From: an uncultured Clostridia bacterium
GTDB lineage: Bacteria; Bacillota; Clostridia; TANB77; CAG-508
Assembly: GCA_944390285.1 (NCBI GenBank)
Contig: CALXPN010000012.1
Location: 1 to 37,605, forward strand
Length of the DNA: 37,605 nucleotides
Reading direction: 5' to 3'
Shown: positions 27,071-35,990 of the stretch, in pieces
Layout: each line of letters starts with the position of its first letter
Numbering within the stretch: position 1 is the first letter of the stretch
Notes under the pieces: model-generated
Told to the model about the DNA's origin: nothing
The model's database searches: none
What the model saw: the letters and a program-made list of their open reading frames with translations, nothing else
Program-made: the position numbers and the translations under genes

Positions 27071-30000
27071 ATGAATTCATTAATTAAAATAGTACCAAAT
27101 GTTAAAAAATTTAATGATTACTTATTTGAAGTAAAAAAAGGTACTACTCCTATAATGCTTTCAGGACTTACAGATGTTGGAAAAGTCCATATGGCATATA
27201 GTACTAAATTTTATTCGGAAAAACCAATTTGTATAATTACTTATAATGAAATGCAAGCAAAAAAAATAATGAAAGATTTGGCTTTTTTTGGAGAGAAAGT
27301 AAAATTATTTCCTAAAAGAGATGTTATTAGTTTTGATTATATTGCAGAAAGCAAAGACACATTATTTAAGAGAATATCAGTATTAAATAAACTTGTAAAA
27401 AATGATAAAAAAATAATAGTTACAACAATAGAAGCTGCAATGCAAAAAATGATAACAAAAGAAAGTCTTTATAAACATGTTATGAATTTAAAAGTAGGGG
27501 ATACTTTTGATTTAGAAGTTTTAAAGGAAAAATTAGTTTTACTTGGCTATGAAAGATATGACCTAATAGAAGGAAAAGGACAATTTAGTGTAAGAGGTGG
27601 AATAGTAGATATTGCGACTTCCATAAATAGTGGAGTAAGAATAGAATTTTGGGGAGATGAAATAGATTCTATTAGAAAATTTAGTTTAGCAACACAAAGA
27701 ACAGTAAAAATGTTAGATGAAATAGAAATTTTTCCAGCTTATGAGTTTTTATTAGAAAAAAATGTAGATTTAATATGTAAAAAGATAGAAGAAAAGAATT
27801 ATCCAAATTCAGTAAAAGAAAAAGTTAAGTCAGATATCTATGACATTAAAAATGGTAATTTTTTAACAAAAATTGATAAATATTTTGATTGTTTTTATGA
27901 AAAAACGGATACACTTTTAGATTATTTGCAAGAAGATTGTATTATATTTATTGATGAGATTGCTAAAATAAAAGCAAGAGCTGAAAATATAGCAAAAGAT
28001 AATACACATCTAATGAAGGATTTAACAGAAAAAAATAAAATAATACCAGGTATTTTGACAGAGATGAATGATTATATAAAATTTTCTGACAAATTACAAA
28101 ATAAGCAAACTATATATCTTGAGAAACAAGATGTAGGGTTTGTAGATAAACAAAGTATGCATGCAAAAAGAAACGGATATAGCTTTAGCTATAGGGAGGT
28201 CAACTTTTTTCGTAGTTCAATGGATTTACTGTTTCAGGAATTACAAGAAGCAATTAAAAGAGGAAAACAAACAGTAGTCCTAGGACGGAAATGTCGAAAA
28301 TTGTAAGAAGTTATCAAATTTATTACTAGAAAAGGAGATACCAAATACATATCTAGACTTTTTAGAAGATGAACTAACTCTTGGGGTAGTAAATATTACA
28401 CCAGGAGCTTTTTCTGCGGGATTTGAATTTTTTGATGCTAATCTTTTAGTAATATCAACAGAAGAAATTTTTATACCAAAGCCTAAAAGATCAAAGACAC
28501 CTTCTATGTTTAAAGAAGGAGAAGTTGTTGTATTTGAGGACTTAAAAGAAGGAGATTATATAGTTCATAAGGCTCATGGTATAGGTCAGTATATGGGAGT
28601 AAATACAATAAAAGCAGATGGTGTTACAAAGGACTATATAAAGTTGAAATATAAAGATGATGATATTTTATATATTCCGACAGATGCTTTAGACAATATA
28701 AGAAAATATATTGGACCTGAAAAAGTTGGTCCAAAATTAAATAGATTAGGTTCAAAAGAATGGGATAAAACAAAAACAAGAGTAAAAAATAATTTAAGAG
28801 AAGTAGCAGAAGAATTAATAACTTTATATGCTAAAAGACAGAAAATGGAAGGTTTTGCTTTTTCCAAAGATACTCCATGGCAAAAAGAATTCGAAGATAG
28901 TTTCCAATATATAGAAACAGATGATCAATTACGATGTATATCTGAAGTAAAAAAAGATATGGAGCAAACCAAACCTATGGATAGGCTCCTTTGTGGAGAT
29001 GTAGGATATGGAAAAACAGAAGTTGCAATAAGAGCAGCATTTAAGGCTGTGATGGATCAAAAGCAGGTTGTATATTTAGTTCCAACAACAGTTTTGGCAG
29101 GTCAGCAGTATGAAGAATTTAAGAATAGAATGCAAGATTATCCAATTAGAATAGAACTTCTGAATAGATTTAGAACAAAAAAAGAGCAGGAAGAAACTAT
29201 AAAAAGAGTGGAACTTGGTGAAACAGATATCTTGATAGGAACTCATAGAGTATTAAGTAAAGATGTAAAATTTAAAAACTTAGGACTATTAATTATAGAT
29301 GAAGAACATAGATTTGGTGTTAAAGCAAAAGAAAAAATAAAAGAGATGAAAAATAGTATTGATGTACTTACAATGACAGCAACTCCGATACCTAGAACTT
29401 TACATATGTCTATTGTTGGAATGAGAGATATGTCTGTAATTTATGAACCACCACAAAACAGGAAACCTGTTCAAACATATGTGTTAGAATATGATCCAGA
29501 AGTTATAAAAGAGGCAATTACAAAAGAAATAGAAAGAAATGGCCAAGTTTTTTATTTATTTAATAATGTTGAAGGAATAGAGAAAAAAGCCACAGAAATA
29601 AGTGATTTAGTGGATGAAGCAAAAGTAGAATATGCACATGGTAAAATGACAGGAAATCAACTCGAAAATATAATGCAAGATTTTATAGAAAAGAAAATCA
29701 ATGTACTAGTATGTACAACAATATTAGAATCTGGAATAGATATTCCAAATGCAAATACAATAATTGTAGAAAATGCAGATAGACTTGGACTTGCTCAACT
29801 ATATCAAATAAGAGGAAGAGTGGGACGTTCAGATAAACAAGCATATGCATATATTACTTATAAAAGAGATAAGATGCTTACAGAAGTTGCAGAAAAAAGA
29901 TTAAAGGCAATAAAAGAATTTACAGAATTTGGTTCAGGCTTCAAAATAGCTATGAGAGATTTAGAAATTCGTGGAGCAGGAAGTTTAATGGGTGAGATAC

Positions 30001-30524
30001 AACATGGTCATATGGAACAAATAGGATATGATATGTATTGTGAGCTATTAAATCAAGTAGTTAAAGAAATAAAAGGTGAAGAAATAATAGAAGAAATTGA
30101 TGTTCAAATAGATTTAGATGTAACAAGTTATATACCAGAAGAATATATTAGCAATTCAAATTCTAAAATTGAAATATATCAAAAAATTGCACTATGTAAA
30201 AATGAAGATGATCTGCAAAATATAACAGATGAAATAATAGATAGGTATGGACAAATGCCATATGAGGTAGAAAACTTGCTAGATATTGCTAGAATAAAAA
30301 GTTTGGCAAAAGAAAAATATATTTTAAAAATATCTCAAAAAAGAGAAAATATTATATTTTATTTTGATAATAGTAAATTTAATTTTGATATTGTAGATAA
30401 ATTAATGAAAATATATAGAAACAGAATAAAATTTTCTCCATCAAAAGATCCATATATAACATTTAAATTAGAGAATCCTAAACAAATTTTGGAAGAATGT
30501 AAAGATTTTTTAAAAAAATTATGA
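27071..30524 (+). CDS. mfd: Transcription-repair coupling factor Mfd, frame broken at an in-frame CGG
   Basis: Start at ATG 27071 with AAGGAAGGG upstream. Frame 0 runs 405 codons to GGA, then CGG AAA TGT CGA AAA TTG TAA (stop at 28304-28306). Dropping the C at 28286 gives GGA AAT GTC GAA and joins the frame that ends at 30524, making a continuous Mfd of about 1150 residues, the family's length. Domains in order: UvrB-like module with a degenerate P-loop (GLTDVGKVH), D3 region, CarD-like RNA-polymerase-interacting domain (EGDYIVHKAHGIGQY), RecG-like translocase (CGDVGYGKTE, IIDEEHRFG, TATPIPRT, QIRGRVGRSD) and the C-terminal TRCF domain. Mfd removes stalled RNA polymerase and recruits UvrA. 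No residue-level decay is visible on either side of the break. The methyltransferase gene follows after 56 bases. Confidence 0.93.
28286..28289 (+). other. Candidate +1 recoding site CGGA in mfd
   Basis: Frame 0: CTA GGA CGG AAA TGT, stop five codons after the CGG. Reading GGA at 28287 continues Mfd without loss. Same CGGAAA string, same base skipped and same restored codon (GGA) as in hydC. Confidence 0.55.
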
Positions 30525-30580
30525 AATTAAAATAAAGTATAAAATTGTAAATTCTAGAAAGAATAATAAAAGGTGATAAT

Positions 30581-31372
30581 ATGGTAATTACAAGTAAAGA
30601 TAATGAAATAATCAAACATATAAGAAAACTTAAAGAAAAAAAATATAGAGATGAGTACAATGAATTTATAATAGAAGGAATAAAAATGTTAGAAGAAGCA
30701 ATACAAGAAAAAGCAATTATAAAAACAATTATTATATGTGATGATTGCAAAAATCAAGGAGTATTTTCTAATGAACTTTTATATGAAATAGCAAAATTAA
30801 ATTGTATTTATGTTTCAGAAAAAATTTTTAATATAATAACAGATCTTACTAATCCACAAGGAATAATGGCGATACTAGAGAAACCAGAAAATAATGAAAA
30901 AACAATAGATTATAAAAATAAAAATTTTCTTATATTAGATAATCTTCAAGATCCTGGGAATATGGGGACAATTTTAAGAACAGCAGATAGTTTAAATATT
31001 AAACAAATAATAGTTTCTAAAGGAAGTGCGGATATATATAATTTAAAAGTAGTAAGATCAACTATGGGAGCGATATTTAGAGTAAAAGTTATAGAATCAG
31101 ATAATCTAGTAAAGACTGTAAAGGAAATGAAAAAACATAAAATAAATATATATGCTACTGATTTAAGCGCAAATAAAAGTATTTATGATGTAACTTATAA
31201 TAAGTCAGCAATCATAATTGGAAATGAAGCAAATGGAGTTTCAAAAGAACTACTTGATGAATCAAGTGAAAAAATAAAAATTCCAATGCTTGGTAAAACC
31301 GAAAGTTTAAATGCAGCAGTGGCAACAAGCATTATTTTATATCATGCATATAGAAGTATGGGTGAAATTTAA
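30581..31372 (+). CDS. SpoU/TrmH-family 23S rRNA 2'-O-methyltransferase
   Basis: 263 residues; AAAGGTGAT before the ATG. An N-terminal RNA-binding domain of the SpoU_sub_bind type (~1-95; ITSKDNEIIKHIRKL, FIIEGIKMLEEA) precedes the knotted SpoU methyltransferase domain with motif 1 LDNLQDPGNMGTILRTAD, motif 2 IIIGNEANGVS and motif 3 GKTESLNAAVATSIILY. It transfers methyl from S-adenosylmethionine to a ribose 2'-OH, most likely in 23S rRNA; the exact nucleotide cannot be told. It follows mfd closely and ends at a hairpin shared with the convergent DUF4364 gene. Confidence 0.92.
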   Translation: MVITSKDNEIIKHIRKLKEKKYRDEYNEFIIEGIKMLEEAIQEKAIIKTIIICDDCKNQGVFSNELLYEIAKLNCIYVSEKIFNIITDLTNPQGIMAILEKPENNEKTIDYKNKNFLILDNLQDPGNMGTILRTADSLNIKQIIVSKGSADIYNLKVVRSTMGAIFRVKVIESDNLVKTVKEMKKHKINIYATDLSANKSIYDVTYNKSAIIIGNEANGVSKELLDESSEKIKIPMLGKTESLNAAVATSIILYHAYRSMGEI

Positions 31373-31380
31373 TATGTAAA

Positions 31381-31421
31381 AGAAAAGGAAAATTCTAATT
31401 TAATTAGTATTTTCCTTTTCT
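31381..31421. terminator. Bidirectional terminator overlapping the DUF4364 stop
   Basis: AGAAAAGGAAAAT pairs with ATTTTCCTTTTCT, with an inner CTAAT/ATTAG stem. The DUF4364 stop codon (31402-31400 on the minus strand) lies in its loop, so the minus-strand half of the stem is coding. Confidence 0.75.
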
Positions 31422-31951
31422 CCATTTATTAATATTTCTAATAATTTTGGATATATTGTTATAGCATCATTATTCCAGTTTTCTACAATTTTTTTTGCTT
31501 GCTCCCTTGAACCAGCATGAGCTTGTAAATCAAAAGTTGTAATATTGTTTTCAATAATTTTACATCTAATAGAAAAAGATTTATCTGTAATAGGAGTATA
31601 TTCAGCAGAAATAGCAAATTTGTCTTTTACATCATCTAATTTTTCTTTAAATTTACTATCTACTTGAAGTTTTAAAATTCCAGGAATTATATCTATAGTT
31701 AAATCAATAGCATTTTTACCTTCATCTGTAATTTCATATATATCTGAATTTTCCTTTTTATATGTAAAAATATAATTATCTTCTAATAAATCTAACAAAA
31801 ATTGCTCAAAATAAAAATAGTTCATATCTACTATTGATGTAACTAGTTCTAATAATTCATTGTGTGAAATAGGTTTACTAACTTTACTTAATATATACAA
31901 TAGTAGTATTTTATTTTCAGCTAATGTTTGTTCATCTGAATTTAATTTCAA
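31400..31951 (-). CDS. DUF4364 family winged-helix-like protein
   Basis: 183 residues with AGGAGGT before the ATG. The N-terminal half has a winged-helix look: NKILLLYILSKVSKPISHNELLEL, a second helix pair, then a wing-like strand pair (NYIFTYKKENSDIYEITDEG). The C-terminal half is mixed and ends in Glu-Lys-Glu-Asn. DUF4364 proteins are common in Clostridia and have no settled function; a DNA-binding regulator is the usual guess and I infer it only from the fold pattern. It is monocistronic and divergent from the 32119 gene, so it might regulate that neighbour; nothing in the sequence proves it. Confidence 0.85.
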   Translation of the reverse strand: MKLNSDEQTLAENKILLLYILSKVSKPISHNELLELVTSIVDMNYFYFEQFLLDLLEDNYIFTYKKENSDIYEITDEGKNAIDLTIDIIPGILKLQVDSKFKEKLDDVKDKFAISAEYTPITDKSFSIRCKIIENNITTFDLQAHAGSREQAKKIVENWNNDAITIYPKLLEILINGEKENTN

Positions 31952-32022
31952 AATTAATACCTCCTTTTATTTTAAATATAAAAGAATTCCAAAAAAATTG
32001 TCATATTGTAATTATTTGTTCT

Positions 32023-32050
32023 ATTATATCACAGAAATACAAAAAGTAAA
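32023..32050 (-). promoter_or_regulatory. Promoter for the DUF4364 gene
   Basis: Minus strand: TTTACT (32050-32045), 16-base spacer, TATAAT (32028-32023) with TG one base before the -10. Confidence 0.6.
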
Positions 32051-32058
32051 TAAATTTA

Positions 32059-32088
32059 TTGCTTGATATATTATAAATATGATAAAAT
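32059..32088 (+). promoter_or_regulatory. Possible promoter for the 32119 gene
   Basis: TTGCTT (32059-32064), 18-base spacer, TAAAAT (32083-32088) with TG one base upstream. Weaker than the other promoters in the window. Confidence 0.4.
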
Positions 32089-32118
32089 AAGCATATATAA
32101 GATTGGGAGAGATTCAAA

Positions 32119-33423
32119 TTGATAAATTTTAATGATAGAAATTTATATGCTAAAATAGTAGAACACATAGATAATAGACTAGTAAGAGACAAAGTATATT
32201 GTGAATTAGCTAGATTACCTTTTTGTATGGAGGAAAATGAATTTGAAAAATTGATAGAATTATTATTAGAATATCCAGATGGTGTGGAAGCATTAAAAAA
32301 TAATTGGAGAATAATTTTAAATAATGTTAAAAATTCAATTAATATTTTAGAAATCTATAGAAAAAATGATGAAATTTCAAAAGAAGTTTTAAAGGATATT
32401 CCATATTTAATAAGCTATTCAAATATTGATGATACTGGAATAATTGCTAAACAAATTAGTTATTTTGAAGGTGGAAAGGAAGCAATTGCCCAAAATTTTG
32501 AAAATTTAATAAAATTTAGTCATACAAATTTAGATTTAATATTTAGCTGTACATTAAATACATCAGCTGGTAAAAAAGCAATAAAAGAAAATTTTGAGAT
32601 GTTAAAAAATAAACCCAAGGATTTTTTTAGATTTATAACTTTATTAAAAGATGTAGAGGAATTTGAAGAAGAATATAATAAATATCATTTATGGGCTGAA
32701 TTATATTTTTCAATTGATGAATATTATTCAGAAATAGAAATAAGTGAAAATCATTTATATAATAGTTATAGAGAAATTGAAAGAAAAAATATTTATTTAA
32801 CGAAAAGAGAAGCAATATTTTATGACTTATTGAAATCAAGTGATGAAGAACTTGAAGAAAAAAGAATAATTTTAGAAAAAGTTTCAAATGGAAATAAATT
32901 TAAATATAAGACTGTAGGAAATGATAGTATAGTATTTCAAGTAGGTAATCAAATTATAAAATTAGGAATAGACACTGAAAATCAATATGAGATACCATAT
33001 CATCCAAGAATAATGATGCCATATTTTAGGAAAAAATATAAAGATAATAGTGTTTTATCTGTTTTTAATCTTGGAAACACAAAAAGTATAAAAATAACAG
33101 ATGAAAAATTATTAGAAATATATAAAGAATTGGAAGAAGCCGGAATTCTTTGGGGTGATGCAAGAAAAGATAATTTATTAGTTTTACTTTCAGATAATAC
33201 ATTACCAGATTTTATAAAAAGTGAAGATTTTAATTTATTTGGTTTTATGAAAGATGAGAAATTTCCTACTACTAATCATAAAGTACTAAAAAAAGGAGAA
33301 GTAGTAATTTGTGATTTATATTTTTTATTTGCAAAAGGAGATCCAAATTATATAGAAGGCTCTTTAGACCCAGTAATTTTAGATTATATAAATAGGAAAG
33401 ATAAATTAGAAGATTCTAGATGA
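32119..33423 (+). CDS. Unrecognised protein: helical repeats plus kinase-like C-terminal domain
   Basis: 434 residues from a TTG start, with GGGAGAG upstream. I do not recognise the family. Residues ~50-175 hold three similar helical units marked by GVEALKNNW, GKEAIAQNFENL and GKKAIKENFEML, suggesting an armadillo/HEAT-like solenoid. A charged helix (~215-255) follows. Residues ~258-430 look like a reduced protein-kinase-like lobe: a glycine-containing strand pair (VGNDSIVFQVGNQIIKLG), a catalytic-loop-like WGDARKDNLL (Asp347, Asn352, cf. H/GDxxxxN) and ICDLYFLF with Asp399 in the place of the DFG aspartate. An N-lobe ATP-binding lysine is only tentatively placeable in QIIKLG. So it might be a kinase, an antibiotic-kinase relative or a pseudokinase. 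Thirteen bases separate it from pepF, so it is probably co-transcribed. It is chromosomal-looking, with composition like its neighbours. Confidence 0.7.
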   Translation: MINFNDRNLYAKIVEHIDNRLVRDKVYCELARLPFCMEENEFEKLIELLLEYPDGVEALKNNWRIILNNVKNSINILEIYRKNDEISKEVLKDIPYLISYSNIDDTGIIAKQISYFEGGKEAIAQNFENLIKFSHTNLDLIFSCTLNTSAGKKAIKENFEMLKNKPKDFFRFITLLKDVEEFEEEYNKYHLWAELYFSIDEYYSEIEISENHLYNSYREIERKNIYLTKREAIFYDLLKSSDEELEEKRIILEKVSNGNKFKYKTVGNDSIVFQVGNQIIKLGIDTENQYEIPYHPRIMMPYFRKKYKDNSVLSVFNLGNTKSIKITDEKLLEIYKELEEAGILWGDARKDNLLVLLSDNTLPDFIKSEDFNLFGFMKDEKFPTTNHKVLKKGEVVICDLYFLFAKGDPNYIEGSLDPVILDYINRKDKLEDSR

Positions 33424-33438
33424 GATTAGGAGGTTGTA

Positions 33439-35205
33439 ATGGAAATAGATAAATTAAGTTGGAATTTGAGAGATATTTTCAAGAATGAAGAGGAGTTAGA
33501 AGAAGCAATAAAACGACTTAAAAAACTATTTGAAAAGGTAGAAGAAACAAAAGGTAAACTTGCTGAAAGTAGTGATCAAATTTATAAATGTTATAAAAAT
33601 CTTGAAGAAGGACTTGCTTTGCATGAAAAAGTATATGCTTATGCAATGTTTAAATATCACCAAAATTTGGGTGACCAAAAAGCAGTAAAATTATTTAAAA
33701 GAATAGAATCAATAACTACAGAACTTTCAAAAATAGAAAGTTTTGTTTCACCAGAAGTAAGTAAGATTCCTACAAATATCTTAGAAAAATATTTAGATGA
33801 AGATAGAATGAAACCTTATGAAAAAACAATAAAAGATATTATAAAAGAAAAGAATCATATTTTAAGTAAAGATGTAGAAGAGGTTTTATCAAGTTATTCA
33901 GAAGTTTTTTCTGTATCAGATAATGCGTATGATGTTTTTACAAATTCAGAATTTTATTATAATGATGTAAAAGATGAAAATGGAAATGTTTTGAAAATGA
34001 GTGAAGCCTTATATGGAAAATATATGTCAATGAAAGATAGAACTTTAAGAAAAAATGCTTATACAGAAATTTGTTCAATATACAAAAAATATATAAATAC
34101 ACTTTCTGAATTGTATTTATCTAGAGTTAAATATTCGACTATAACAGCAAAACTTAGAGGTTATAAATCTTCTTTAGATTCTGCAACTAATAAAGATGAT
34201 TCAAACATGAAAGTTTATAATACTTTAGTAGATTCTGTAAATAAAAATATGAATCTAGTATATGAACATTTAAAATTAAAAAAGCAAATGTTAAACTTAG
34301 ATAAAATACATCTATATGATATATATTATAATCCGTTACAAGAAAATGATGAGAATCTAGAATATGAAGATGCAAAAAAACTTGTAATTAAAGCCTTAGA
34401 AATTATGGGAAAAGATTATGTAGAAAAAGTAAAATATGGTTTTGATCATAATTGGTTAGATGTTTATGAAAAAGAAAATAAAATGACAGGTGGATATAAT
34501 ATGGGAGTTTATGGAGTACATCCATTTATATTATTAAACTACATGAATACAATGAGAGATGCATCTACTATAGCTCATGAATTTGGACATGCTATGCATA
34601 GTTATTATGCAAATAGTAATCAAAATTACTTAAATTCTAATTATACAATTATGGTTGCTGAAGTTGCATCTACAGTCAATGAAATTTTATTTGCAAATTA
34701 TTTAATAAATAATGAAAAAGATAACGATAAGAAAAAGATTCTAATAAATGAACAATTAGATTTAATAAGATCAACATTAATAGTACAAACACAATTTTCT
34801 GAGTTTGAAAAAATTGTTCATGAAAAAATAGAAAATGGAGAAGCTTTAAATTCAGAAGAGCTAAGTGATATTTATCAAAAATTACTTGAAAAATATTATG
34901 GAGATGAAGTAATTATAGATGAAAATTCAAAATATACATGGTCAAGAATTCCACATTTTTATAGATGTTTCTATGTATATAAATATGCAACAGGAATAAC
35001 ATCAGCAATAGTAATTGCAAATAAAATTTTATCTGGAGAAAAAGGATATGTGGAAAAATATCTAAATATGCTTAGTTTAGGAGGATCTAAAGACTCATTA
35101 ACATTATTAAAAATGGTAGATGTTGATTTAGAAAAAGAGGAAACTTATGAACAAGCATTTAAAAATTTTGAAAAAAACTTAAAACAATTAAAAAATTTAA
35201 TTTAA
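33439..35205 (+). CDS. pepF: Oligoendopeptidase F (M3 family metallopeptidase)
   Basis: 588 residues, AGGAGGT before the ATG. The N-terminal helical half (PepF N-domain, ~110-180) is followed by the M3 zinc peptidase domain with AHEFGHAMHSYY (His380, Glu381, His384) and the third ligand in VAEVASTVNEILF; GGYNMGVYGVHPFIL upstream and WSRIPHFYRCFYVYKYATG near the C-terminus are typical of the family and form the substrate channel. It cleaves peptides of roughly 7-17 residues in the cytosol. It probably shares a transcript with the kinase-like gene before it. Nothing unusual is seen in the catalytic parts. Confidence 0.96.
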   Translation: MEIDKLSWNLRDIFKNEEELEEAIKRLKKLFEKVEETKGKLAESSDQIYKCYKNLEEGLALHEKVYAYAMFKYHQNLGDQKAVKLFKRIESITTELSKIESFVSPEVSKIPTNILEKYLDEDRMKPYEKTIKDIIKEKNHILSKDVEEVLSSYSEVFSVSDNAYDVFTNSEFYYNDVKDENGNVLKMSEALYGKYMSMKDRTLRKNAYTEICSIYKKYINTLSELYLSRVKYSTITAKLRGYKSSLDSATNKDDSNMKVYNTLVDSVNKNMNLVYEHLKLKKQMLNLDKIHLYDIYYNPLQENDENLEYEDAKKLVIKALEIMGKDYVEKVKYGFDHNWLDVYEKENKMTGGYNMGVYGVHPFILLNYMNTMRDASTIAHEFGHAMHSYYANSNQNYLNSNYTIMVAEVASTVNEILFANYLINNEKDNDKKKILINEQLDLIRSTLIVQTQFSEFEKIVHEKIENGEALNSEELSDIYQKLLEKYYGDEVIIDENSKYTWSRIPHFYRCFYVYKYATGITSAIVIANKILSGEKGYVEKYLNMLSLGGSKDSLTLLKMVDVDLEKEETYEQAFKNFEKNLKQLKNLI

Positions 35206-35297
35206 TAAGAAATTTCACACAAAAAACATAATAATAGTATATAAAGTTAAAAAAGAATTTTATAAAGCATCATATATATTAAAATAGGAGGTAATAT

Positions 35298-35978
35298 ATG
35301 AGTGATATAACAATTTTAATAGTAGATGATGAATCAAGAATGAGAAAATTAATAAAAGATTTTTTGATACAAAAAAGTTATAATATTTTAGAAGCGGAAG
35401 ATGGAGAAAAAGCAATATCTGTTTATCAAGAAAATAAAGAAAAAATTAATTTAATATTATTAGATGTTATGATGCCAAAACTTGATGGGTGGTCTGTTCT
35501 TCGTCAAATAAGACAAGAAAATAAAGAATTACCAATAATAATGCTTACAGCAAGAGCAGAAGAAAATGATGAATTATTTGGATTTGAACTTGGAGTTGAT
35601 GAATATATTACTAAACCATTTAGCCCTAAAATTTTGGTTGCAAGAGTTGAAGCAATCTTAAAAAGAAGTATGCCTAAAAATAAAGAACTTAAAAGTTATG
35701 ATGGGATTGTAATAGATAATGAAGGAAGAACTGTAAAAGTAGATGGTAAACAAATAGACTTAAGTTTTAGAGAATATGAGCTTTTAAAATATTTATTAGA
35801 TAATGAGAATATAGCATTATCTAGAGATAAAATTTTAAATACAGTATGGAATTATGATTATTATGGAGATTCGAGAACAATAGATAGTCATATAAAAAAG
35901 ATTAGACATAAATTAGGGAAAAAAGGAAAACATATACAAACAATAAGAGGAATAGGATATAAATTTGAAATAAAATAG
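35298..35978 (+). CDS. OmpR/PhoB-family response regulator
   Basis: 226 residues, AGGAGGT before the ATG. Receiver domain (~4-118) with acidic pocket DDES (10-13), phosphoacceptor Asp56 in LLDVMMP, the conserved Thr in MLTARAEE and Lys106 in TKPFSP; C-terminal OmpR-type winged helix (~130-226) with LSFREYELLKYLL, SRDKILNTVW and RTIDSHIKKIRHKLG. It should bind DNA after phosphorylation by the histidine kinase encoded 12 bases downstream. The stimulus and targets are unknown. A promoter upstream (35206-35297) is not clear; a weak TTCACA with TATATA 18 bases later is the best candidate. Confidence 0.95.
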   Translation: MSDITILIVDDESRMRKLIKDFLIQKSYNILEAEDGEKAISVYQENKEKINLILLDVMMPKLDGWSVLRQIRQENKELPIIMLTARAEENDELFGFELGVDEYITKPFSPKILVARVEAILKRSMPKNKELKSYDGIVIDNEGRTVKVDGKQIDLSFREYELLKYLLDNENIALSRDKILNTVWNYDYYGDSRTIDSHIKKIRHKLGKKGKHIQTIRGIGYKFEIK

Positions 35979-35990
35979 GAGATTTTAAAA

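Noticed and set aside
21700..28289. Simple sequencing or assembly error as the explanation for both hydC and mfd frame breaks
   Set aside because: Not excluded, but ranked second: both have the same extra base in the same CGGAAA context, neither is in a homopolymer where indel errors concentrate, and no other intact-looking gene in the window is broken.
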